From Pleurocapsa sp. MO_226.B13 (GTDB lineage Bacteria; Cyanobacteriota; Cyanobacteriia; Cyanobacteriales; Xenococcaceae), in NCBI GenBank assembly GCA_030064795.1, contig JASJEI010000201.1, positions 1 to 12,779 of the forward strand: a stretch of 12,779 bases of DNA, in the 5' to 3' direction. How positions within the stretch are numbered: the stretch's first letter is position 1; each line of letters begins with the position of its first letter. The position numbers and the translations under genes are program-made. The notes under the pieces were generated by a model. It saw nothing but the letters and a program-made list of their open reading frames with translations. It made no database searches and had not been told where the DNA came from. This document shows, piece by piece, positions 1 through 4,718 of the stretch.

Positions 1-10
1 CGCGGTCTTT

Positions 11-54
11 GCGAGAGGAAATGCTGGGGAAACCCCAGCTTATTCCACTCTCGC
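11..54. repeat. Imperfect palindrome / hairpin near window start
   Basis: Outer arms GCGAGAG (11-17) and CTCTCGC (48-54) enclose a perfect inner stem GCTGGGG (23-29) and CCCCAGC (33-39) with an AAA loop. GGAA and TTCC add pairing between the two stems. No gene overlaps it. The compact two-stem shape resembles the end structures of IS200/IS605-type elements or REP-like repeats. No transposase is visible here, so its origin is unknown. Confidence 0.6.
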
Positions 55-103
55 GGCGGGGGTTTCCACCCAACTAAGCGGTGCAAGCCCCATGAGCGAT
101 ATC

Positions 104-171
104 CGAAGGTGTCCCTAAAGGGATATATGCGGAGCGGTATCCTTTAGGACACTTCGATATATCCTTTAGGG
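104..171. repeat. Interspersed palindromic repeat (CCTTTAGG type)
   Basis: TATCCTTTAGG occurs directly repeated at 138-148 and 160-170. A diverged inverted copy (CCCTAAAGGGATAT) lies at 113-126. Positions 104-126 and 138-156 can therefore fold into a stem with a few bulges. The stretch is noncoding and looks like one of the short dispersed repeats common between cyanobacterial genes. No function is visible. Confidence 0.5.
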
Positions 172-240
172 CTGCATCAAGAAGCGATCGCCTTTAATCA
201 ATAAGATATGCCGATCACATGAAAAATAAAATAGTAGAAA

Positions 241-286
241 TTGACAATAAGTTTTCAATATGCAAACATTAGAAATAGGTTTTCAA
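241..286 (+). promoter_or_regulatory. Putative higBA promoter with possible operator repeats
   Basis: A perfect -35 hexamer TTGACA lies at 241-246. With 17-nt spacing, a weak -10 (AAACAT, 264-269) follows a TGC that could act as an extended -10. The octamer GTTTTCAA occurs at 251-258 and again at 279-286, bracketing this -10. HigA antitoxins usually repress their own promoter, so these repeats are operator candidates. The assignment rests on position and motif only, and the -10 is poor. Confidence 0.35.
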
Positions 287-312
287 AAAAACTTAACTAA
301 TGACCAACTTAT

Positions 313-612
313 ATGCACCTAATTTCGGCTGGGAAGCTTAAAAAGGCTGCATCCAAGTATCCAGACGTTGCCGTCACAATTAAGGCATTCTGTAAAACAA
401 TCGACCAAGCACAATGGCAGAGTTTAATTGATGTACAGCAAGTCTATCGAGATGCTGAGGCAGTGGGGAATTTCACTGTTTTTAATATTAAAGGTAACAA
501 ATATCGCCTGATCCTCGATATTGATTATGAAGAACAAGTCGCTTATTTCAAGTATTTTTTAACCCACGCTGAATATGATCGAGAGCAATGGAAAAATGAC
601 TCCTACTATTAA
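313..612 (+). CDS. higB: HigB-type mRNA interferase toxin (type II toxin-antitoxin)
   Basis: This 99-residue protein matches the HigB_toxin (RelE-like) family along its whole length. Visible marks are the basic N-terminus MHLIS-GKLKKAA, the central V-G-N-F-x-V-F-N-I-x-G-N-K-Y-R-L-I block near residues 51-67, and the C-terminal signature L-T-H-A-E-Y-D near 83-89. Family members cleave mRNA on translating ribosomes and are held inactive by a HigA antitoxin. Toxin comes first and antitoxin second, the usual higBA order, and the two frames overlap by 17 nt, implying translational coupling. No clear Shine-Dalgarno precedes the ATG. The length is normal and nothing is missing, so the gene looks intact. 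A 94% identical partial copy lies at 4146. Confidence 0.88.
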   Translation: MHLISAGKLKKAASKYPDVAVTIKAFCKTIDQAQWQSLIDVQQVYRDAEAVGNFTVFNIKGNKYRLILDIDYEEQVAYFKYFLTHAEYDREQWKNDSYY

Positions 613-1015
613 TCGAGAAAATTATCTCAAGCTTCTGGATGAAGCACAGCTTATTCCTAAAGTTATTGAAACTGAAGCAGAATACGAACAAAATCTTGGT
701 ATTGCTGAAAGGTTAATTGCGAAAAAAAAGAATCGGACTCCTGAAGAGACTGTGCTACTTCGTCTCCTAGTGAAGCTAATTGAGGATTATGAAGAAAATA
801 ACTATAACCTCAAAGAGTGGCGAGATCTTCCACCACACGAAATTTTGCAGCATCTTCTAGAAGTTAGTCATACTAGACAAGCCGATCTAGTTGGTATTAT
901 TAGTCCCTCAAAAGGATTAATTTCGGCAATTGTTAATGGCAAGCGATCAATTAGTAAAGAACAAGCTAAAAAGTTAGGAGCATACTTCAAAATTTCCCCA
1001 AGTTTGTTTATTTGA
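596..1015 (+). CDS. higA: HigA-type antitoxin, XRE-family helix-turn-helix
   Basis: The 139-residue protein fits the COG5499 HigA antitoxin family. An N-terminal helical part carries I-E-T-E-A-E-Y-E, then T-P-E-E-T-V-L-L-R-L-L-V-K-L-I-E-D-Y-E. A C-terminal XRE helix-turn-helix spans roughly residues 85-139 and includes Q-A-D-L-V-G, then I-V-N-G-K-R-S-I-S with the downstream helix. It should neutralise the preceding HigB toxin and bind the operon promoter. An in-frame ATG at 575 would add seven residues. The ATG at 596 is preferred because it begins where homologues start and gives the short 17-nt overlap with higB. Its last 28 codons are duplicated in the chimeric open frame at 4146-4445. Confidence 0.85.
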   Translation: MTPTINRENYLKLLDEAQLIPKVIETEAEYEQNLGIAERLIAKKKNRTPEETVLLRLLVKLIEDYEENNYNLKEWRDLPPHEILQHLLEVSHTRQADLVGIISPSKGLISAIVNGKRSISKEQAKKLGAYFKISPSLFI

Positions 1016-1030
1016 TCAAGTTAAAAAGAA

Positions 1031-1116
1031 GTGCGATCGCACTACGCAGAAACAGAAGCCATCAAAAAAGCGCTCGCTTTTCTTTAACAAATAAATAAAT
1101 CAAGAGAAGCGATCGC
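1031..1116. repeat. HIP1-bounded interspersed repeat, diverged copy
   Basis: GCGATCGC sites flank a core close to CAGAAACAGAAGCCATCAAA, followed by a mutated HIP1 (GCGCTCGC). The same core recurs at 2508-2582 and in the array at 3901-4121, so this is a dispersed family and not chance HIP1 sites. It lies just downstream of higA. No coding function is evident. Confidence 0.55.
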
Positions 1117-1134
1117 ATTACTGATAGTTAAAAA

Positions 1135-1158
1135 GGTGCGTTACAGAAGTAACACACC
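1135..1158. repeat. Short inverted repeat GGTGCGTTAC/GTAACACACC
   Basis: Ten-base arms with one mismatch surround an AGAA loop. The form resembles widespread cyanobacterial intergenic GGTGCGTTAC palindromes. It could serve as the transcription end of higBA, but no T-tract follows, so it is listed only as a repeat. Confidence 0.45.
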
Positions 1159-1202
1159 CTACAAGATCGGGCGATCGCACTGATGCAAGATCTCAGTATA
1201 AA

Positions 1203-1260
1203 CCGATGAGGTTTCCTCATCGGACAGCCCCTCAGGTTGCCTCGGAAACGTGAGCTGTCC
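1203..1260. repeat. Two adjacent hairpins beside a transposase remnant
   Basis: A perfect 9-bp stem, CCGATGAGG (1203-1211) and CCTCATCGG (1215-1223), has a TTT loop. It is followed by GGACAGC (1222-1228) pairing with GCTGTCC (1254-1260). The structure sits between higA and a transposase fragment and may be the structured end of that element. Read on the minus strand, the first stem is followed by TTTAT, so it could also be a weak terminator for the response regulator gene. Confidence 0.5.
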
Positions 1261-1268
1261 GTTATCGA

Positions 1269-1406
1269 ATGGTCAATGCTACACTAGCTAAGGGATGTCA
1301 CTATCTGGGACAAGTACCAGCCAAGGTTAAATTTCCTGCCGACAAAGTCTTAGATGATTGCAATTTTGTAGTTTCTGACCATAAGCTGGGATGTTTTGAG
1401 AGATAA
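1269..1406 (+). pseudogene. Transposase C-terminal remnant
   Basis: The plus strand reads 45 codons from ATG to TAA. The peptide includes A-T-L-A-K-G-C-H-Y-L-G-Q-V-P-A-K-V-K-F and then D-K-V-L-D-D. The K-G-C-H-Y-L-G-x-V-P pattern resembles the late catalytic region of cyanobacterial DDE transposases (IS4/IS1634-like). The family assignment is from memory and uncertain. A stop lies in the same frame six codons upstream (1251-1253), so most of the gene is missing. It lies antisense to the last ~34 codons of the response regulator gene, which suggests the insertion supplied that gene's present tail. Confidence 0.45.
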
Positions 1407-2215
1407 GGAGCCCCATCTCCGCAGTTTTGAGCAGATTGTGCAGTAATTTTTTCTAACTTGTGGATGGCTTGCTGTAACTGACGGTTTTTCTTTTTTAACT
1501 CTTGTTGCAGACGTCGAACTTTTAATTGGGTTTCCACTCTAGCTAATACCTCAACCGTCTTAAAGGGCTTGGTAATATAGTCACTTCCTCCCAGAGAAAA
1601 GGCTTTAACTTTATCCCAGGCTCCATCAAGGGCGCTAACAAAAATTACTGGAATGTCTTGGGTTTGGGGATTTGCTTTGAGTATTTGACAGACAGTATAG
1701 CCGTCTAACTCTGGCAGATGAATGTCTAACAAGATTACGTCAGGACATGCTATGGTAATCGCTTGTAGTGCAACTACACCATTAATCGCTTGTTGCACTT
1801 CATACCCTTGGTCTTCGAGCAAATCAGACAACAGTTTGAGATTTTCTGGCTGAGCGTCCACTAAGAGAATATTACCCTTCTGGTCAGCCGAAAGAACTGG
1901 GGATAAGGCAACAGGGGAAGGGGACTCAACCACAGGGGGCTGATGACGCATTTGGTGCTCTAGTATAGCTTTAATATTATATTTAGTGATTTTTTGATTT
2001 AAAGCTTGAGAAAGTAGTTGCCAGAGTTTCGGTGCAACGTTTTGCTTAACATATTTAGGAGAGTAGCCACATTCTTCCGCAATTTGGTCATAAGTCTTTC
2101 TACTTGCCTGTAGAGTAGTGAGTAAGATGGTACGTTGCAAATTACTCAAATAATTGCCTATCTTTCCAGATATTAATTCTTCAGCAAATGCTAAAAGCTC
2201 TTCAAAGTTGCTCAT
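1301..2215 (-). CDS. Response regulator with N-terminal vMAP-like HTH, probably truncated
   Basis: Residues 1-90 resemble the helix-turn-helix found at the N-terminus of cyanobacterial vWA-MoxR-associated and signalling proteins (T-Y-D-Q-I-A-E-E-C-G-Y-S near 41-52). A proline-rich linker leads to a receiver domain (about 115-232) with phosphoacceptor D164 (V-I-L-L-D-I-H-L-P), S194 and K216 (T-K-P-F). The acidic pair is D120-A121 where relatives usually have two acids, so Mg2+ binding may be weakened. A basic coiled coil (233-258) follows, typical of the linker to a histidine kinase, but none follows. The last ~34 residues are low in pattern and antisense to a transposase remnant. The likely history is a longer hybrid protein cut short. 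No Shine-Dalgarno is obvious. The output and partner kinase are unknown. Confidence 0.75.
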   Translation of the reverse strand: MSNFEELLAFAEELISGKIGNYLSNLQRTILLTTLQASRKTYDQIAEECGYSPKYVKQNVAPKLWQLLSQALNQKITKYNIKAILEHQMRHQPPVVESPSPVALSPVLSADQKGNILLVDAQPENLKLLSDLLEDQGYEVQQAINGVVALQAITIACPDVILLDIHLPELDGYTVCQILKANPQTQDIPVIFVSALDGAWDKVKAFSLGGSDYITKPFKTVEVLARVETQLKVRRLQQELKKKNRQLQQAIHKLEKITAQSAQNCGDGAPYLSKHPSLWSETTKLQSSKTLSAGNLTLAGTCPR

Positions 2216-2226
2216 GATACGAAGAG

Positions 2227-2232
2227 ATTATA
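2227..2232 (-). promoter_or_regulatory. Possible -10 box for the response regulator gene
   Basis: On the minus strand a perfect TATAAT ends 11 nt before the ATG. A TTGTCA lies upstream, but the 21-nt spacing is too long for a standard promoter. If used, the transcript would be nearly leaderless. The site sits in AT-rich DNA, so chance is a real alternative. Confidence 0.25.
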
Positions 2233-2337
2233 ATTTATCCCTCAAATCAATCTTGACAAAGTACTACCCCAAGATTGGACTTCCCTCTTAGCACCTAACG
2301 GTAGAGTTCACAACCAAAATTTGGGAGTCTTACTTTA

Positions 2338-2431
2338 AAGACGCTTCCCAAAGTCAATTTCTGAATTTTTTGAGTTAGAGCCAATTTTTCTGACTCGACT
2401 CACCCGATTCAATTCACTTCAAAGCCCAAAA
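2338..2431 (-). repeat. 94-bp leader repeat, copy 1 (upstream of response regulator)
   Basis: This segment aligns without gaps to 3783-3876; hand comparison gives about 79 of 94 identical bases. Here it ends 122 nt upstream of the response regulator start. The other copy lies 40 nt upstream of the lectin start, in the same orientation. Conserved parts on the minus strand include TTGAAT, 17 nt, AAAAAT, a possible but weak promoter. It may be a duplicated promoter or leader, or a dispersed repeat. Confidence 0.7.
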
Positions 2432-2477
2432 CCCCTTTGCTCTCTCATTTATAGTCATTTTATTGTGTCGCTCGATA

Positions 2478-2582
2478 TAGCGATCGCACTATCAGAAAAT
2501 TAAGAATGCGATCGCACAATCAGAAAAAGCAGCCATCAAAAAAGCGATCGCACCTCTTCAATCACAAACAGGTGCGATCGCT
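2478..2582. repeat. HIP1-bounded interspersed repeat cluster
   Basis: Four GCGATCGC sites occur in about 100 bases. The last three delimit a unit with CAATCAGAAAAAGCAGCCAT and AAAAAAGCGATCGC, followed by CTCTTCAATCACAAA. The unit matches those at 3901-4121. It lies between the response regulator's leader repeat and the mobile-element remnants. No gene is visible in it. Confidence 0.6.
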
Positions 2583-2664
2583 TAGTTTGACTCTGGAATA
2601 ATAGGACTGGGGTGTGATTGCTACTTTTTACAACACAAACGGGATTTAAAATATCTTAGTTAAA

Positions 2665-2829
2665 TCAAGTGACGTAACCCACACCGAAGCTGCGCGCTAC
2701 GGTGTGGGCTTCTCCAGTCCCTTCAAGTTGAAAGGAGGAAGACTTCCTTCGCAGTACTCCATTTTTCCTGCTACGGCGGTTTAGAGTCAGGTACACGCCC
2801 AGCCCGACTTTTTGTAGAGATTTGAAAAA
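2665..2829 (-). pseudogene. Probable tnpB 3'-end remnant (IS200/IS605 type)
   Basis: The minus strand is open for about 54 codons ending in TGA at 2665-2667. It encodes K-V-G-L-G-V-Y-L-T-L-N-R-R-S-R-K and later E-G-T-G-E-A-H-T-V-A. The V-G-L-G-V-Y-x-T-x-x-R-R pattern and an EAHT-like end resemble C-terminal tails of cyanobacterial TnpB proteins, recalled and not searched. A 9-bp hairpin (2678-2708) overlaps the last codons, as expected where the element's right end overlaps tnpB. The rest of tnpB is absent: a stop lies at 2830-2832. Alternatively this is chance open frame in repeat DNA. Confidence 0.4.
2678..2708. repeat. IS-end-like hairpin CCCACACCG/CGGTGTGGG
   Basis: Perfect 9-bp arms at 2678-2686 and 2700-2708, with an inner AGC/GCT pairing, are followed by GCTTC. 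A diverged version with the same flank (GTGGGGCTTC) lies at 3238-3272. Such subterminal hairpins are recognised by TnpA in IS200/IS605 elements, which fits the tnpB-like remnant around it. Confidence 0.55.
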
Positions 2830-2869
2830 CTACTACGCACCTAGTGTCCCAATAGACTTTTACGTTTAC

Positions 2870-2955
2870 GGGGCGTTTAAAGTGCTGAAACGGCTCTCAA
2901 GGTGCGGAAGTAAATTCCGCACCTTGAGAGCCTCATAAATTCAGCACGCAGCCCC
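2870..2955. repeat. Large nested palindrome with an 18-bp perfect stem
   Basis: GGCTCTCAAGGTGCGGAA (2892-2909) and its exact complement at 2915-2932 flank a GTAAA loop. Outside it, GTGCTGAA (2882-2889) pairs with TTCAGCAC (2940-2947), and GGGGC (2870-2874) pairs with GCCCC (2951-2955). Half of the stem, TTCCGCACCTTG, recurs at 3144-3155. There is no coding content. It could be a non-autonomous mobile element or a structured RNA. No T-run marks it as a terminator. Confidence 0.65.
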
Positions 2956-3074
2956 TCCCCAAGGACAAATCTAGGAGTTCTGGTTCACAACCCATATCTA
3001 TTTTATTTTCCTGGTTCAAACATCCGATGAGGCTATTCTCATCTCACGTCGGAATACAAATATTGTACAATACT

Positions 3075-3155
3075 TGCGCGAAGGGGACTTCAAGAGCGCG
3101 AAAAGCTAGAAGACAAACCGAAAAATTAAAGTGTAAAGTCCCCTTCCGCACCTTG
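3075..3155. repeat. Inverted repeat GAAGGGGACTT with a 45-nt interior
   Basis: GAAGGGGACTT (3080-3090) and AAGTCCCCTTC (3136-3146) are exact complements. TGCG and CGCA extend the stem past a one-base bulge. The right arm runs into TTCCGCACCTTG (3144-3155), which is also half of the palindrome at 2892-2932. The two structures therefore share a sequence module. The interior encodes nothing recognisable. Confidence 0.5.
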
Positions 3156-3237
3156 CTATATGAAGATTTTGTATCAGAATTGTATAGATTTGACCGATAA
3201 GTTATCGCCCTCGTTCTCGACGCGAAGCGAACGTTCT

Positions 3238-3272
3238 CCGCACACCGATTGCTCCGCAATACGGATGTGGGG
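3238..3272. repeat. Second IS-end-like hairpin
   Basis: CACACCG, ATTGC, TCC loop, GCAAT, then CGGATGTGGGG forms a long imperfect stem followed by CTTC. It resembles the hairpin at 2678-2708 in stem sequence, loop position and right flank. It is likely the end of another decayed IS200/IS605-type element. No tnpB-like peptide is convincing beside it. Confidence 0.45.
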
Positions 3273-3331
3273 CTTCCCACTCGCAAAGCTAAAATGACTA
3301 CTATGACTTTCTGTTGTCATAATCAATAAAC

Positions 3332-3742
3332 TCAACATTCAGTCATAGTGCCCTTAAAACCAATCGGTCCTTCGCCATTATAGGTCATGGTGCCATTCAG
3401 GTTCTTGCCACCGTCATCAGATGTTAAGTTTAGTTCGACCACATTCTGTTTAGAACGGCCACCGAGCACCCATTGACCTCCAGGATGCCAAGGCGCATTA
3501 TTTCCTCCCCATTGGTTTTCAACGGTATAATTGTTACCGTCAGACAGGGTAGCGTGAAAGCCAATCGGTCCTTCTCCAGCATAGGTCATGGTGCCATTGA
3601 GGCTTTTTCCACCATTGTCAGACTTGACATTGATAGCGACAACATTCTGATTAGGGCGACCACCGAGCACCCACGTGCCACCTTTATGCCAAGGAGCAGA
3701 TGAGCCACCCCATTGATTTTCCACTTGGTATAATAACGACAT
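3332..3742 (-). CDS. OAA-family (OAAH) mannan-binding lectin, two tandem repeats
   Basis: The 136-residue protein is two copies of a ~67-residue unit, each carrying V-E-N-Q-W-G-G, A-P-W-H, Q-N-V-V, L-N-G-T-M-T-Y and G-E-G-P-I-G-F. This is the Oscillatoria agardhii agglutinin fold, a compact beta-barrel that binds high-mannose glycans at two sites. Residues matching the OAA sites are kept: W11, G12, R96, E124 for one and W78, G79, R29, E57 for the other. Length is close to OAA (132). There is no signal peptide, so it is probably cytoplasmic or released on lysis. The start at 3742 is chosen because GGAG (3752-3749) precedes it by 6 nt and OAA begins here; an ATG at 3802 would add 20 residues reading through a repeat. 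A C-terminal Cys136 is unusual. Confidence 0.93.
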   Translation of the reverse strand: MSLLYQVENQWGGSSAPWHKGGTWVLGGRPNQNVVAINVKSDNGGKSLNGTMTYAGEGPIGFHATLSDGNNYTVENQWGGNNAPWHPGGQWVLGGRSKQNVVELNLTSDDGGKNLNGTMTYNGEGPIGFKGTMTEC

Positions 3743-3748
3743 AATTGT

Positions 3749-3752
3749 CTCC
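3749..3752 (-). promoter_or_regulatory. Ribosome binding site deciding the lectin start
   Basis: On the minus strand GGAG lies 6 nt before the ATG at 3742. It supports this start over the ATG at 3802. Confidence 0.7.
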
Positions 3753-3782
3753 ACTGGATATTTTCTTTGTTTCTCTACCTTG

Positions 3783-3876
3783 AAGACGATCCCAAAACCC
3801 AATTTCTGAATTTTTCGAGTTAGATAGCATTTTTCTCTCTCGACTCACCCAATTCAATCCACTTCAAAGTCCAAAA
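3783..3876 (-). repeat. 94-bp leader repeat, copy 2 (upstream of lectin)
   Basis: This is the ungapped partner of 2338-2431, with about 84% identity by hand count. It ends 40 nt upstream of the lectin start in the same orientation. Conserved blocks are AATTTCTGAATTTTT, GAGTTAGA, TTTTTCT, CTCGACTCACCC and CACTTCAAAG. It may carry the lectin promoter (TTGAAT, 17 nt, AAAAAT on the minus strand), though the -10 is weak. Its conservation without a reading frame suggests a DNA or RNA role, or recent duplication. Confidence 0.7.
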
Positions 3877-3900
3877 GCTTTTTAAAACATACTTTGTAGT

Positions 3901-4121
3901 GCAATCAGAAAAAGAAGCCATCAAAAAAGCGATCTCAAAGAGATCCGCCTTCGGCGGTGCGCAACTATTCAATAACAAATATGCGATCGCTCAATCAGAA
4001 ACAGAAGTCATCTAAAAAGCGATCGCAATTCTTCAATGACAAAGATGCGATCGCCCAATCAGAAAAAGAAGCCAGCAAAAAAGTGATCGCCTTTCTTCAA
4101 AAAAGAGGTACGATCACTTTT
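3901..4121. repeat. HIP1-nested tandem repeat array, 64-bp period
   Basis: Three units each begin with CAATCAGAAA (3902, 3992, 4056) and hold an AGAAG core, a HIP1 or near-HIP1 site and a TTCTTCAA-like tail. The last two are exactly 64 bp apart. The first pair is 90 bp apart because unit 1 carries a ~26-bp insert with the hairpin CCGCC-TTC-GGCGG. The array ends in a perfect 11-bp inverted repeat, AAAAGTGATCG (4079-4089) and CGATCACTTTT (4111-4121). It abuts the start of the chimeric higB copy. Stops interrupt any frame, so it is not coding. Confidence 0.65.
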
Positions 4122-4145
4122 CAACTTAACTAATAACAACCTTAC

Positions 4146-4445
4146 ATGCACCTGATTTCGGCTGGGAAGCTTAAAAAGGCTGCATCCAAGTATCCAGATG
4201 TTGCTATCACAATTAAGGCATTCTGTAAAACAATCGAGCGAGCACAATGGCAGAGTTTAATTGATGTACAGCAAATTTATCGAGATGCTGAGGCAGTGGG
4301 GAATTTCACTGTTTTTAATATTAAAGGTAATAAGTATCGCCCAATCCTCGACATTGATATTGTTAATGGCAAGCGATCGATTAGTAAAGAACAAGCTAAA
4401 AAGTTAGGAGAATACTTCAAAATTTCCCCAAGCTTGTTTATTTGA
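4146..4445 (+). pseudogene. HigB-HigA chimera from a deleted second higBA copy
   Basis: Codons 1-71 copy the intact higB at 313-525 (200 of 213 bases identical). Codons 72-99 copy the last 28 codons of higA (84 of 87 identical). Relative to the intact operon, exactly 403 bases (526-928) are missing. Because higA is in another frame, this length restores an open frame, giving one 99-residue fusion. The toxin part loses the L-T-H-A-E-Y-D end and has L66P in the conserved Y-R-L-I; the antitoxin part keeps only the end of its helix-turn-helix. Toxin and antitoxin activities are probably lost. About 20 bp upstream of the ATG is also shared with the intact copy. Whether it is expressed is unknown, hence the pseudogene call. 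Confidence 0.8.
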
Positions 4446-4718
4446 TCAATTAAGTTAGCGATCGCTTTTCTACTCTGCAGAGATATTCTTAATAGCATTT
4501 ATCTACTAGCAAAGAGAAAATTTAAGATTATTCTTGTTCATCCTTTTGATAATGTAAAGAAGTCCATAGTTCAACGTCAGTAAAGTTAGCGCAGATTTTA
4601 AAATCACAAAGTATCCGATCGATTAATCTGCATGGTCATAAAGCGCAAATCAGTTGCTGATTGTATATCTAGTATTTCTGCGATCGCCATAATTCATAAC
4701 GAAGTAGGTTCTAAAGCG
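4446..4718. other. Noncoding gap before the oxygenase gene
   Basis: This stretch is AT-rich with single HIP1 sites near 4456 and 4680. No clear sigma-70 promoter, hairpin or riboswitch was seen. It probably holds the oxygenase promoter. Positions 4632-4718 are open in frame with the oxygenase and would add 29 residues if the ATG at 4632 is used. Confidence 0.4.

Noticed and set aside
2508..2582. Coding reading of the HIP1 repeat (Ala-Ile-Ala-Gln-Ser-Glu-Lys pattern)
   Set aside because: One frame looks peptide-like, but stops occur at different points in each copy and no start or ribosome site is shared.
3044..3286. Minus-strand open frame of 80 codons
   Set aside because: It runs through two inverted repeats, has basic low-pattern composition, and shows no family motif or ribosome site. 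It is read as chance in mobile-element debris.
3473..3703. Plus-strand open frame of 76 codons
   Set aside because: It lies entirely antisense to the well-supported lectin gene and has no recognisable motif.
3901..4121. CRISPR array
   Set aside because: The units are long, diverged and contiguous, with no unique spacers of uniform size and no cas genes nearby.
4059..4247. Minus-strand open frame of 62 codons
   Set aside because: It is antisense to the higB-like copy and the HIP1 array, with no protein-like pattern.
4277..4498. Minus-strand open frame of 73 codons
   Set aside because: It is antisense to the higB-higA chimera. Its apparent order comes from the complementary coding strand.
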